Assembly (NCBI RefSeq): GCF_010723575.1
Contig: NZ_BLKZ01000001.1
Coordinates: forward strand, 4,960,001 to 5,024,000
Length of the DNA stretch: 64,000 nt
From: Mycobacterium bourgelatii
GTDB lineage: Bacteria; Actinomycetota; Actinomycetes; Mycobacteriales; Mycobacteriaceae
Reading direction: 5' to 3'
The notes under the pieces were generated by a model that saw nothing but the letters and a program-made list of their open reading frames with translations, was not told the DNA's origin and ran no database searches. Positions 9,407 to 21,039 of the stretch are shown here, piece after piece. The first letter of the stretch is position 1; each line of letters begins with the position of its first letter. Made by a program: the position numbers and the translations under genes.

Positions 9407-12400
9407 CTACGAGGCCGGACCACCCTGACCTCCGGTGCCCGCCGCACCACCGTCACCGCCAGCACCACCGGTGGTTCCGACAGGGTCATCACCGGCCTTG
9501 CCGGGTCCGCCGGGCGTCGGGGGGGTAGGAACAGTGGTGTTGTTGTTCCCCATTCCACCTACACCGCCAGTCGATCCGGCTCCGCCTGCGCCACCGTAAC
9601 CACCAACCGTACCGCCGGTGCCGCCGCTGCCGCCCTGACCGCCGACGGCACCATCACCACCGTTGCCCCCGGCCTTCCCCTCACGGCTAATACCGCCCTG
9701 ACCACCGACACCAGCCTCACCACCGACGCCACCATCGCCACCGGCACCGTTCACGGAATTGCCGCCGTTACCACCAGCACCTCCGGCCCCGCCAGCGCCG
9801 CCGTCACCGCCGTCGCCTACATAGTCGGTACCGGCGTTATTTATGCGCCCGTTTCCGCCTTTACCGCCGGTGCCTCCCTGGCCACCAGCCCCACCTACAC
9901 CGCCAGACCCATTGACGGAATTGCCGCCGTCACCCCCAACACCACCGGTCCCACCATTGCCCCCGGGACCTCCGTCTTGAGTGCCATAGTTACCGCCAAT
10001 GGCACCATTGCCGCCGTTGCCGCCGACGCCTCCGACGCCGCCAGCACCACCATCACCGTCGACGTTGTCACCGCCCTTGCCGCCTGCACCGCCGATACCG
10101 CCGTCACCCCCCTTTCCTAGCCCGCCATACGTGTTGCCCGAGTTTGGTGAATTACCGCCCGCGCCACCTGCGCCGCCGGCACCACCTGTGCCACCACCTT
10201 CGCCGCCGGGGCCGCCGGCGCCGCCGTTGCCACCATTACCCCCGTCGCCAGAGTGACCTACGATCAGGCCGTTTGGAAGCCCACTTCCGAATAAACCACC
10301 AAGGCCGCCGTTGCCGCCGAGGCCTCCAGCCCCGCCGGTACCACCCGTCTCGCCGTACCCCACCACGTCGGTGTTGTCGGCGCCATTGCCGCCATTGCCG
10401 CCTTTACCGCCGTTGCCACCATGGCCCAAGTAGCCCTGGGACCCATTAGTCGACCCCTTACCGCCGCTGCCGCCGTTGCCACCCTGGCCGCCTTTGCCGC
10501 CACTACCCCCGTTTTGGCCATTCTGTCCTGACGTAACCCCGTCGGCGCCGTCAGCACCCCTACCACCGGTGCCGCCGGTGCCGCCGTCACCGCCTCTCCC
10601 ACCTGCGCCCTGTTTACCGCCGGCACCCAGGCCTGCGGCACCGCCGTCACCACCGGTTCCACCGCTGCCGCCAGCACCGCCGGCACCGCCGTTAGCGCCG
10701 GGTGTGGCTCCATCAAGGCCCGTTGCGCCCATGCCGCCCTTGCCGCCGTCACCGCCCCGCCCGCCGTTGCCGGCGTTGCCGTCAGCACCATCGACAAGAC
10801 CCTTACCGCCAACACCGGCATTCCCACCGACACCACCGGTACCGCCCGCACCACCATAGGGAGCCTTGCTGGGATCCGTTCCTTGCGCTCCGTCGGCGCC
10901 ATCACCGCCGCGGCCGCCGACACCGCCGTTACCGCCTTTACCGCCATTGCCCTGCACACCGCCGGCACCCACACCCGCGGCACCACCATCACCACCGGCG
11001 CCACCATGACCGCCAGCACCGCCGACACCACCATCAGCGCTAGGCGCGGCTCCATCAAAGCCCCTTGCGCCCGCGCCGCCCGTGCCGCCGTCACCGCCCC
11101 GCCCGCCGTTGCCGGCGTTGCCGTCAGCACCATCGACAAGACCCTACCGCCAACACCGGCATTCCCGCCAGCACCACCGGTACCGCCAACACCACCATTG
11201 TCAGCCTGCACGCTGGGATCCGTTCCTTGCGCTCCGTCGGCGCCATCACCGCCGCGGCCGCCGACACCACCGTTACCGCTGTTACCGCCATTGCCCTGCA
11301 CACCGCCGGCACCCACACCCGCGGCACCACCATCACCACCGGCGCCACCATGACCGCCAGCACCGCCGACACCACCATCAGTGCCAGGCGCGGCTCCATC
11401 AAAGCCCCTTGCGCCCGCGCCGCCCGTGCCGCCGTTGCCACCATTACCGCCGTTGCCGGCGTTGCCGTCAGCACCATCGACAAGACCCTTACCGCCAACA
11501 CCGGCATTCCCGCCAGCACCACCGGTACCGCCAACACCACCATTGTCAGCCTGCACGCTGGGATCCGTTCCTTGCGCTCCGTCGGCGCCATCACCGCCGC
11601 GGCCGCCGACACCACCGTCACCGCCGTTACCGCCATTGCCCTGCACACCGCCGGCACCCACACCCGCGGCACCACCATCACCACCGGCACCACCATGACC
11701 GCCAGCACCGCCGACACCACCATCAACGCCAGGCGCGGCTCCATCAAAGCCCCTTGCGCCCGCGCCGCCCGTGCCGCCGTTGCCACCATTACCGCTGCCG
11801 GCGTTGCCGTCAGCACCATCGACAAGACCCTTACCGCCAACACCGGCATTCCCGCCAGCACCACCGGTACCGCCAACACCACCATCAGCCCTCAACGCAG
11901 GATCCGTTGAGGCAACACCATCCGCACCATCACCACCGCGGCCGCCGACACCGCCGTTACCGCCTTTACCGCCATTGCCCTGCACACCGCCGGCACCCAC
12001 ACCCGCGGCACCACCATCACCACCGGCACCACCATGACCGCCAGCACCGCCGACACCACCATCAACGCCAGGCGCGGCTCCATCAAAGCCCCTTGCGCCC
12101 GCGCCGCCCGTGCCGCCGTTGCCACCATTACCGCCGTTGCCGGCGTTGCCGTCAGCACCATCGACAAGACCCTTACCGCCAACACCGGCATTCCCGCCAG
12201 CACCACCGGTACCGCCAACACCACCATCAGCCCTCAACGCAGGATCCGTTGAGGCAACACCATCCGCACCATCACCACCGCGGCCGCCGACACCGCCGTT
12301 ACCGCCTTTACCGCCATTGCCCTGCACACCGCCGGCACCCACACCCGCGGCACCACCATCACCACCGGCGCCACCATGACCGCCAGCACCGCCGACACCA

Positions 12401-15400
12401 CCATCAGCGCTAGGCGCGGCTCCATCAAAGCCCCTTGCGCCCGCGCCGCCCGTGCCGCCGTCACCGCCCCGCCCGCCGTTGCCGGCGTTGCCGTCAGCAC
12501 CATCGACAAGACCCTTACCGCCAACACCGGCATTCCCGCCAGCACCACCGGTACCGCCAACACCACCATTGTCAGCCTGCACGCTGGGATCCGTTCCTTG
12601 CGCTCCGTCGGCGCCATCACCGCCGCGGCCGCCGACACCACCGTTACCGCCGTTACCGCCATTGCCCTGCACACCGCCGGCACCCACACCCGCGGCACCA
12701 CCATCACCACCGGCGCCACCATGACCGCCAGCACCGCCGACACCACCATCAGCGCTAGGCGCGGCTCCATCAAAGCCCCTTGCGCCCGCGCCGCCCGTGC
12801 CGCCGTTGCCACCATTACCGCCGTTGCCGGCGTTGCCGTCAGCACCATCGACAAGACCCTTACCGCCAACACCGGCATTCCCGCCAGCACCACCGGTACC
12901 GCCAACACCACCATCAGCCCTCAACGCAGGATCCGTTGAGGCAACACCATCCGCGCCATCACCACCGCGGCCGCCGACACCACCGTCACCGCCGTTACCA
13001 CCAGCACCCTGCTTGCCGGCGAACCCATTGGCGGAGTCACCGGCAGCGCCACCATCACCACCAGCACCACCAGCGCCACCAGCGCCACCGACACCACCGT
13101 GCTCACCCGCCGCGACACCGGCCAGACCCGCAGCACCCCGACCACCGGTGCCACCCTTACCGCCGACACCACCATCACCGGCGGTACCGCCCACACCGGC
13201 CACCGAGCCGGAACCGGCCGCGCCCGCGGCACCACCGACACCACCATTACCGCCGTTACCACCAGCACCACCAGCCAACGCCGGGTCGGCGCTGTCCGCA
13301 CCGTTGGCGCCGTCACCACCGCGGCCACCGACACCACCGTCACCGCCGTTACCACCAGCACCCTGCTTACCGGCGAACCCATTGGCGGAGTCACCGGCGG
13401 CGCCACCATCACCACCAGCACCACCAGCACCACCAGCGCCACCGACACCACCGTGCTCACCCGCCGCGACACCGGCCAGACCCGCAGCACCCCGACCACC
13501 GGTGCCACCCTTACCGCCGACACCACCGTCACCGGAGGTGCCGCCCACACCGTTGACCGAGCCGGAACCGGCCGCGCCCGCGGCACCACCGACACCACCG
13601 TTACCGCCTCGACCACCAGAACCGCCGACCAGCGCCGGGTCGGTGCTGTCCGCGCCGTTGGCACCGGTACCACCGGTACCGCCGACACCACCGTTACCGC
13701 CGTTACCACCAGCACCCTGCTTACCGGCGAACCCATCGGTGGCGTCACCGGCAGCGCCACCATCACCACCAGCACCACCAGCACCACCAGCGCCACCGAC
13801 ACCACCGTGCTCACCCGGCGTGCTGCCCGTCACGCCCTGAGCACCCCGACCACCGGTGCCACCCTTACCGCCGACACCACCATCACCGGCGGTACCACCC
13901 ACACCGGCCACCGAGCCGGAACCGGCCGCGCCCGCAGCACCACCGACACCACCATTACCGCCGTTACCACCAGCACCACCAGCCAACGCCGGGTCGGCGC
14001 TGTCCGCACCGTTGGCGCCGTCACCACCGCGGCCACCGACACCACCGTCACCGCCGTTACCACCAGCACCCTGCTTGCCGGCGAACCCATTGGTGGCGTC
14101 ACCGGCAGCGCCACCATCACCACCAGCACCACCAGCACCACCAGCGCCACCGACACCACCGTGCTCACCCGCCGCGACACCGGCCAGACCCGCAGCACCC
14201 CGACCACCGGTGCCACCCGTGCCGCCGACACCACCATCACCGGCGGTACCACCCAGGCCGACAACCGAGCCCACACCACCAGCGCCGGCACCACCACCGA
14301 CACCACCATTACCGCCCCGACCGCCAGCAACACCGGCCACCGCCGGGTCGGCGCTGTCCGCGCCATTAGCGCCGATACCGCCGGCACCGCCGACACCACC
14401 GTCACCGCCCTGACCGCCGGCACCGTCGATACCGCCGATCCCAGCACCCGCCTTACCACCAGCACCACCGGTACCGCCCCAGCCGCCAGCACCACCGGTC
14501 CCACCAGCACCGTCGTCAACACCCAGGACACCAGCCGCACCCACAGCACCGGCACCACCAGTGCCGCCCCGGCCACCGGCGCCACCGTTACCGGCCGCGC
14601 CCTGGGCGCCGACCACCGAGCCCTCACCACCAGCACCACCAACACCGCCGACACCACCGGTGCCACCGACACCACCGGTACCACCAGCCTCGCCGGGAGT
14701 CACACCATCAAGTCCTCTACCACCGGTACCGCCGGTACCGCCGGTACCGCCGACACCACCAGCGCCACCGACACCACGGACACCACCGGCACCACCGGCC
14801 TCACCACCAGCACCACCGACACCACCAGCACCACCAGCACCACCGGTACCGCCCTGCTCACCCACACCGACAGCAGCGGTGTAGTCCGCACCCCGGCCAC
14901 CGGCACCACCGACACCACCAGCACCACCATCACCACCGGCACCCTGGGCGCCGACCACCGACCCGACACCACCAGCACCACCAACACCGCCGACACCACC
15001 GGCGCCGCCAGCACCACCGGTACCCCGGCAACCGCCACATCCACACTGTCAACACCCGAACCGCCAGCACCACCGCGGCCACCGGTACCGCCAGCACCCC
15101 CAGCACCACCAGCGCCCTGCACCGCACCAGCACCACCCGCGCCGCCGGCACCCCCAGCGCCACCAGCGAACCCGACACCACCAGCAGCACCACTACCAGC
15201 AGCAGCATCAACACCGGCAGCACCCGTGCCACCCACACCACCAACACCACCGGCCCCACCGTTTCCGGTACCACCGGCATGCCCACCACCAAAGCTCAAC
15301 AACTTCCCGACACCACCGGCGCCACCAGCACCGGCAGCCCCACCCGTACCACCGGTACCACCAGTACCACCGACACCACCCAAACCGGCCACAGCACCAT

Positions 15401-16418
15401 CAGCACCAGCCGCACCAGCCCCGCCGACACCGCCATCACCACCGACACCACCCTGACCACCCAGCCCGAGCAGCCACGCACTAGCCCCACCAGCACCACC
15501 AGCACCACCAGCACCGCCGACACCACCATCAGCGCCGGGCGCAGCACCCACACCCCCAGCACCCCCAACACCACCAGCACCCCCAGCGCCACCACCCGAA
15601 AGCAGCCAACCCTCACCACCAGCACCACCACGCCCCCCGGCCCCGCCATCAAACCCAGGCCCAGCGTCAAAACCCGCACCCCCGGCACCACCAGCACCAC
15701 CAGCACCGAACAACAACTGCGCACGCCCACCAACACCACCGGTGCCGCCACCAAAACCGCCGGCACCACCAGTACCGCCACCACCCCACAACAAACCACC
15801 ATTACCGCCGGCACCGCCGGTACCCCCACCGAACCCGCCGGTACCACCCGTACCGCCCAGCCCCAACAACCAGCCACCATCACCACCACGACCACCAGCA
15901 GCCCCGGCACCACCAGCACCACCAGCACCGCCGTTACCCCACAAACCCGCGGCCCCACCAGCACCACCAGCCTGGCCCTCCGCCCCCGCAGCACCAGCAC
16001 CACCATTGCCATACAGCAACCCGCCAGCACCACCAGCACCACCAGGGGTGGTCGCATTGGCGCCATCACCGATCAGCGGACGCCCCAACAACACCTGCGT
16101 CGGGGTGTTGATCACCCCCAGAACAGTTAGCTGAGCATTAACCAACTCACCATAGGCATACGCCCCGATACCAGCGCGCAACGTCGAGACAAACTGCGCA
16201 TGATAAGCCTCCATCTGCATCGCCACCCCCCGGTAGGACTGACCATGCAAACCAAAAAACGTCGCGATCGCCACCGAAACCTCATCAGCAGCAGCAGGCG
16301 CCAACACCGTCGTCGCATCCGCCGCAGCCGCGTTCGCCGCAGCAACACCAACATTCAGATTCGTCAGATCAGCCGCTGCCGCTGCCAACAACTCCGGCGA
16401 CACTGAAACAAAAGACAC
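9407..16418 (-). CDS. Giant PE_PGRS family protein A (two frameshifts)
   Basis: The PE domain (residues 1-95, VSFVSVSPELLAAAAADLTNLN start) is followed by GRPLIGDGANA and over 2,200 residues of Gly-Gly-Ala/Asn PGRS repeats, ending GGPAS-TAG. GTG 16418 is chosen because the PE motif begins there and GAGGAG lies 7 bp upstream. The reading frame breaks near 15024 (CCCC versus CCCCC in copy B) and near 11142 (GACCCTACC versus GACCCTTACC in neighbouring repeats). Adding one base at each gives exactly 2,338 codons, so one protein of 2,337 aa is inferred rather than several fragments. The 5' third and leader are almost identical to PE_PGRS B. Probable ESX-5-exported surface protein; function unknown. 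Confidence 0.85.
10700..12990 (-). repeat. ~345-bp (115-codon) tandem super-repeats in PE_PGRS A
   Basis: The block GGCGCGGCTCCATCAAAGCC recurs at about 11043, 11387, 11732, 12071, 12413 and 12758, a spacing of 339-345 bp, always a multiple of three once the 11142 lost base is allowed for. Each unit encodes a PGRS module marked by KGLVDGADGNAG and GARGFDGAAP. Copies differ by only a few bases, pointing to recent homogenisation. Confidence 0.85.
12990..14220 (-). repeat. 354-bp (118-codon) tandem super-repeats in PE_PGRS A
   Basis: A second, different repeat class. GGCGAACCCAT(T/C)GG recurs at about 13019, 13373, 13727 and 14081, a spacing of 354 bp. Units encode modules marked by NGFAGKQGAGGNGGDGG and AAGAAGSGSV. 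The same module occurs in PE_PGRS B at about 23255, 23612, 23966 and 24324. Confidence 0.82.
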
Positions 16419-17255
16419 TGAACTACTCCTCACAGTTGCAACGACCCGGCAATCGCCCGGGTGAAAAAGCATGCTGGATGGGGACAATAACTCATATCGC
16501 CCGAATATGCGTGCGCATGAAGATAAGCGAATTGATCACACAGGTCAAACCACAGCTACCACGCACAATGAGCCATTTACAGCATTACAGCGCCGTTTGT
16601 TGGCGCCAATCTCGGAGTCCCGAGCCCCGGAGCAACCCCATATTTGGCCTGCTACGCGTCGCCGACCACCACCACACAACGCTATGCCCAGCACCCCAAA
16701 CCCATTGACGCCGCCGCACAACACAGAACAGACCCGCCGCGCCACCCCACGACCCAACCCCCACCGTCAATCACCCCAGCCAAACCCACCCCAACAGGGC
16801 CCATCGATACCTGCCAACCACCACACGGACACCGCTCAGCAAACTCAAAACCGGACACCTGCAGGCCACACCTTCACCCCCACAGACTTCCCCACAACAA
16901 GCGAAAACTCCACTAGACCAAGCATCTGAAAAAGTTTTAAGCGCCATATCAAACAGCCCTTTATAGATACAGCGCCCTAATCAAAGAACAAGGCCGACAC
17001 ATTCCACACCCTTTAATCCAGCACGCTCCAAACCAAGCACACCACAACCCCCCACCCACCACAGACCAACCCCACACACAACCACCCAACACCAACAACA
17101 CCGCCACACACCCAGCCGACACAACCGAACCCAACCCACCCCACCCCACAAGGCCAAAACCCACCACAACCCGCAACACCGGCCAACACTCACCGCAACC
17201 ACAACAAAAACGAGGCCCGAACCCCCCGCCAGCATCAGACCGTCAGAGTTTGCCG
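14200..17255. repeat. Left arm of direct segmental duplication (partner about 24450-27846)
   Basis: The 5' portion and upstream leader of PE_PGRS A are almost identical to those of PE_PGRS B, in the same orientation about 10.6 kb apart. From 15291 to 16418 the only differences from 25879-26999 are seven missing C residues in the right copy. The right arm also carries one extra PGRS unit of about 340 bp near 25110-25290. The arms flank the mmpL13 operon. Confidence 0.88.
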
Positions 17256-17373
17256 AACAAACCACAAACCCCCACCCCCCAGCCCCCACATATCGTCACT
17301 GTGACACTCCGGCCAAAGGCAGGGAAAAGGCCGCCGGCGCCTAACCCGGCCGCACCACAAAGCGGCGCCCCGC
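16419..17373. other. Strand-asymmetric leader region upstream of PE_PGRS A
   Basis: About 950 bp without a credible gene between PE_PGRS A and the methyltransferase stop. The plus strand is rich in C and A and almost free of G runs (ACCACAACCCCCCACCCACC type), so the coding strand of PE_PGRS A is G/T-rich. It contains a four-tract G motif on the minus strand (plus-strand CCCAACCCACCCCACCCC, about 17130-17147). Up to 17255 it is duplicated upstream of PE_PGRS B. A long 5' leader is possible but no promoter could be assigned with confidence. Confidence 0.55.
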
Positions 17374-18012
17374 TCACCCCTTCCGCGCCCGACCCAGCAC
17401 CAACTCCGACACCGGCAACGGCACCCACACCGGCAACACCCACACCCGCCGAGCCCGAACCACTTCAAAACCCGCACCAACAATCACACGCTCGGTATCC
17501 CGATGGGTATGACAATTACCCATCACCCTGGGCCAGAACGTAGCGTCAACCAACCGCTGAAACCGGCCACGGCCCCCACCGCCGGCCACATGCTCGAGAT
17601 ACCGCAACTCCCCGCCCAGGCGAAGCAGCGAGTGCAACCGACGCAGCACAACACCTTGATCACGCACCGAACACAACACCAACGAACACACAACCGCGTC
17701 AAACCACCCCCCGCCGCTGAACGCCTCCACCGTCTCACACTTCACCACCACCGGAACCGCCGCACCGCACGACGCCTCCCGCGCGATCACCGCCAGCCGC
17801 GGTTCAGGCTCCACGGCGACGACCTGTTCGACGGATTCCGGATAGTAGGCGAAATTCGTCCCCGCCCCAGCACCGACTTCCAACACCCGTCCCGAAAGGC
17901 CGGCCAGATTCTCGCGGCGCAACGCCTTCACCGCCTCGGCTTCGTGGGCGACGAAGACAGACCAAAACCTGGCGAAAAGCGGGTGGTGGACTTCTGACGG
18001 CACGGCGGTCAT
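17374..18012 (-). CDS. Class I SAM-dependent methyltransferase
   Basis: A 212-residue Rossmann-fold methyltransferase. Motif I VLEVGAGAGTNFAYY binds SAM, VVAVEPEPRL is the acidic loop at strand 2, and VVCSLVLCSVRD marks the motif IV region. It resembles UbiE/Methyltransf_11 proteins. ATG 18012 overlaps the TGA of the upstream TetR gene (ATGA), implying translational coupling in the mmpL13-tetR-methyltransferase operon. Position and size fit the M. tuberculosis gene Rv1147 next to mmpL13 (recalled synteny). Methylation of a lipid exported by the MmpL protein is a reasonable but untested inference. The C-terminus is near the edge of the C/A-rich leader of PE_PGRS A. Confidence 0.85.
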   Translation of the reverse strand: MTAVPSEVHHPLFARFWSVFVAHEAEAVKALRRENLAGLSGRVLEVGAGAGTNFAYYPESVEQVVAVEPEPRLAVIAREASCGAAVPVVVKCETVEAFSGGGWFDAVVCSLVLCSVRDQGVVLRRLHSLLRLGGELRYLEHVAGGGGRGRFQRLVDATFWPRVMGNCHTHRDTERVIVGAGFEVVRARRVWVLPVWVPLPVSELVLGRARKG

Positions 18013-18728
18013 GCCGGGCACTCCTCGTGTGGTGGGTGGCAGGATCGATGAGCCAGGGCCCAGTCGGTGAGCTCTCGGAACGTCGCGCCGGTGCCGACCA
18101 AGCCAGCGACCATGTGGCCGCAGATTACCGCCCCGAACACGCGGTCGGCGAACGCCTCGACGTCGCCGAACGGAAGGTGCGGCTTGGAGATGAACATCGC
18201 CGCGATCCCATGCGAAACGCACCACAGTTCTAGGGCGATCGTCGTCGCGTCGTCGCTGCGATAGACACCTTGGTCCATCAAGGTCTGCACTGAGGCCCGC
18301 ATGTGTTTGAAGGCGGAGCTGTGCAGCGCGATGTCGACATGGCGGCCGGAGCGGAACTCGCCCATCGTCGCCAACCGGTACAGCTCAGGAGTCTGCAGCG
18401 CAAACCGCACATAGGCCATACCCTGCGCACGCAACACCTCGACCGTCGGCGGCTGGCCGGCGGCGGCCCGCTCCATCGCTTCATCGAGCCGATCCAAGAA
18501 CCGAGCACAGACCGCGTCCAGCAGCGACTCTTTGTCTTCGAAATGCAGGTAGATCGACGGTGGTGTGACCCCGACGCGCTGGGCAACCGACCGGATCGAC
18601 ACGGCCTTGGCCTGACCGGTTTCCAGCAGCAACGCCGTCGCGGCATCCAGAATTTGCTGCCGCAGCAGATCACCGGACCCCCGTCGCGCACGAGACCGGC
18701 GAACACCCTCCGCGGAAACGTCAACCAC
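18009..18728 (-). CDS. TetR/AcrR family transcriptional regulator
   Basis: A 239-residue one-domain TetR repressor. The HTH lies at about residues 24-70 (RQQILDAATALLLE, then SIRSVAQRVGVTPPSIYLHFEDKESLLDAV), with an all-helical ligand-binding domain after it. The GTG start at 18728 overlaps the 3' end of mmpL by 8 bp, and its stop overlaps the methyltransferase start. It is therefore the middle gene of a tightly packed operon and probably controls expression of the transporter in response to a lipophilic ligand. The operator was not identified. The N-terminus is Arg-rich (RRSRARRGSG), common in mycobacterial members. Confidence 0.88.
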   Translation of the reverse strand: MVDVSAEGVRRSRARRGSGDLLRQQILDAATALLLETGQAKAVSIRSVAQRVGVTPPSIYLHFEDKESLLDAVCARFLDRLDEAMERAAAGQPPTVEVLRAQGMAYVRFALQTPELYRLATMGEFRSGRHVDIALHSSAFKHMRASVQTLMDQGVYRSDDATTIALELWCVSHGIAAMFISKPHLPFGDVEAFADRVFGAVICGHMVAGLVGTGATFRELTDWALAHRSCHPPHEECPA

Positions 18729-21039
18729 CGCGGCTCACCGTGGCGGCTATCGGCTCTTCATCCCACGGGTCCTCGACGGCACCGCGCTCAGCCAAGGCAC
18801 CCGCCTCACTGATGCCGAACCGTTCGTGCAACCACACCAACGGCTTGGGCGCCCACCAGTTCCACCGGCCCATGACATGCATGAACGCCGGCACCAGGAC
18901 CATCCGCACCAAGGTGGCGTCGGCGAAGACGGCAAGGGTCAGTCCCAGGCCGAACATGCGCATAAACGACACGTGCGCGGCTATCAGCGCGGCGAACGAC
19001 ATCGACATCACCAACGCGGCCGCAGTGATCACCCGCCCGGTTCGTGCCACGCCCAACGCGACGCTTTCGTCGTTGGCGGCGTGCGCCTGGGCCGGGGTCG
19101 GCCTGGCCGGACGAGCAGCCCCAGAAGCCAGCCAGTACTCGCGGATCCGCGAGACCAAAAACACCTCGTAGTCCATGGACAGGCCAAAAGCGATGCAAAA
19201 CAACAACACTGGCATGTTGGCGACGAGTGTCCCGCTGGGCGTGGTGCCCAGCGCGCCGAGGTGACCGTCCTGGAAGATCCACACCAGCGCGCCGAACGCC
19301 GCAGTCAACGAGAGCACGTTGAGCACCAACGCCTTAGCTGGCAGCACCACACTGCCGGTGAGCAGGAACAGCAGAATGAAGGTGATCACGGCCATCAGGC
19401 CCAGCACCAGCGGAAGCCGATGGGTCACCGCATCGACACTGTCGCGGTTGACCTGCGCGACGCCGGCCATTCCGACCGCGCGACCCCCAGGCCCAGCCAC
19501 CTCGTGCAGGCGCTTGAGCTGGGCGTCGGACGCATCCGAAAACAGCGGCGCAGCGCTACTCACCGTGACGAACGCGCTACCGCCGGCCACGCCCGTCGGT
19601 GCGGTCGGTGCCCCCTTGCGCTCCCCGCCCACGAAGGTCCCGCCCGGAGCGCTGACCGCCGACACGTCAGCAACCCTCGACAACGCCACGGCATAGGCGT
19701 CGAGGTCCACCGGGTTCAGGCCGCGAGCATCGGAGATCACAATGGGCACCGCGGTCGCGGAATCGTGCTCAAAGTTGGTGCGCAGCTCGTCGCCGACCTG
19801 ATGCGCCGACATCGAATGCGGGAGCACCCTGTCGTCCGGGAAACCCCACTTGACCGAGAAGAACGGCAAGCCCAACAGGATCAGCACCGCGACCACCGCC
19901 CCACCAAGGGGCAGCCAGCGGCGCATCACGAACTTGCTCGACCGGTAAAAGAACAGCTGCTCGACGGGCTTGTGCACCGGTTCGGGCCGACCCAGGACCC
20001 GACGGATCAGGCGGCGCACGTCCAGTGCGTCCAGCCGGTTGCCGAGGAGCACGATCGCCGCCGGAGTGATCACGACCGACGCCGCCGCCACAAAGGCCAC
20101 GGTGGCCACCCCGGCATAGGCGAACGACTTCAGGAAGTACATCGGGAACAACGCCGTCGCCGACATCGACAACGCGACCGTGACCGCGGAGAACAACACC
20201 GTGCGACCGGACGTCGCCATCGTCCGGATCAGCGCCTCGTCGCGGTCGACACCCTCGGCCAACTCGTCGCGGTAACGGCTGACGATCAACAAGGTGTAAT
20301 CAATGGCCAACGCCAAACCCAACGCGGTGCTGAGATTGAGCGCGAAAATCGACACCTCGGTGGTGAAGGTGACCAACCGCAGCACCGTCATCGAGCCCAC
20401 CACGGCCAGCGCACCTAGCGCCATCGGCAACGCAGCGGCCAGCAACCCACCGAAGACCCAGACCAACACCACGAAACTCAACGGGATGGCGATGAGCTCC
20501 ATAACCAGCAGGTCATCCTGATTCTGGCTGTTGATCTGGGCGTACTCCATCGCCGCGCCGCCGGCGCGTACCGTCACGCCGTCACGGTCGTGAATGATCT
20601 CGTCAGACAACGTTTGGGCGTTCTTCTGCGCGTCGTTCTCACCACCCTTGACATTGACCACGATCAACCCCGACTTGCCGTCCCGACTGGTCAACTCAGC
20701 CACCGCCGCGGGGTCCGTCCACGGCGAGGTGGCGTCATACACCAGCGGGGACCGCCGCAACTCGCTTACCAGATCAGTACCCACCTTGCGGGCCTGATCA
20801 CTGGTGACACCACCCGGTGCCGTCACCAGCACCAGCATCTTCTGCCCACTCTGGCCGAACTTCTCGGTCAAGACATCAATCGCGCGAGCCGACTCAGAGT
20901 TCGGGTCCTGAAAACCACCCGTCGACAAGCTTTTGGCGACCGGAACGCCGAAGACCGCAGCACCCACGAGAACCAAAAGCGCGACCGCGATGATTCGTCG
21001 CGGGAACGCAATAGCCAATCGAGCTATCAACCCAAGCAT
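18721..21039 (-). CDS. mmpL13: MmpL family RND lipid transporter, MmpL13-like
   Basis: A 772-residue inner-membrane RND transporter of the MmpL family, which exports cell-envelope lipids using the proton gradient. It has an N-terminal membrane segment (residues ~8-30), a periplasmic loop ending near residue 185, a five-helix block with LGLALAIDYTLLIVSRYRDEL (the MmpL Asp-Tyr proton relay), a second loop, and a second block with FGLSMDYEVFLVSRIREYW. The two D-Y pairs indicate a functional pump. ATG 21039 is preceded by GGAGGGA; an in-frame upstream start at 21084 is less likely. The neighbours (methyltransferase on one side, SDR and mcr beyond PE_PGRS B) match M. tuberculosis mmpL13, which there is split into mmpL13a and mmpL13b; here the gene is intact. 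Substrate unknown. Confidence 0.87.
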   Translation of the reverse strand: MLGLIARLAIAFPRRIIAVALLVLVGAAVFGVPVAKSLSTGGFQDPNSESARAIDVLTEKFGQSGQKMLVLVTAPGGVTSDQARKVGTDLVSELRRSPLVYDATSPWTDPAAVAELTSRDGKSGLIVVNVKGGENDAQKNAQTLSDEIIHDRDGVTVRAGGAAMEYAQINSQNQDDLLVMELIAIPLSFVVLVWVFGGLLAAALPMALGALAVVGSMTVLRLVTFTTEVSIFALNLSTALGLALAIDYTLLIVSRYRDELAEGVDRDEALIRTMATSGRTVLFSAVTVALSMSATALFPMYFLKSFAYAGVATVAFVAAASVVITPAAIVLLGNRLDALDVRRLIRRVLGRPEPVHKPVEQLFFYRSSKFVMRRWLPLGGAVVAVLILLGLPFFSVKWGFPDDRVLPHSMSAHQVGDELRTNFEHDSATAVPIVISDARGLNPVDLDAYAVALSRVADVSAVSAPGGTFVGGERKGAPTAPTGVAGGSAFVTVSSAAPLFSDASDAQLKRLHEVAGPGGRAVGMAGVAQVNRDSVDAVTHRLPLVLGLMAVITFILLFLLTGSVVLPAKALVLNVLSLTAAFGALVWIFQDGHLGALGTTPSGTLVANMPVLLFCIAFGLSMDYEVFLVSRIREYWLASGAARPARPTPAQAHAANDESVALGVARTGRVITAAALVMSMSFAALIAAHVSFMRMFGLGLTLAVFADATLVRMVLVPAFMHVMGRWNWWAPKPLVWLHERFGISEAGALAERGAVEDPWDEEPIAATVSRGG

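Noticed and set aside
10264..14958. Treating the PE_PGRS A pieces as separate genes
   Set aside because: One missing base near 15024 and one near 11142 join all pieces into exactly 2,338 codons with one PE domain and one C-terminus.
13099..15456. Long Thr-rich plus-strand frames across PE_PGRS A and B (also 22888-26043)
   Set aside because: They are antisense of GGC/GCC-type PGRS codons, which rarely give stops on the other strand; no start signals or family similarity.
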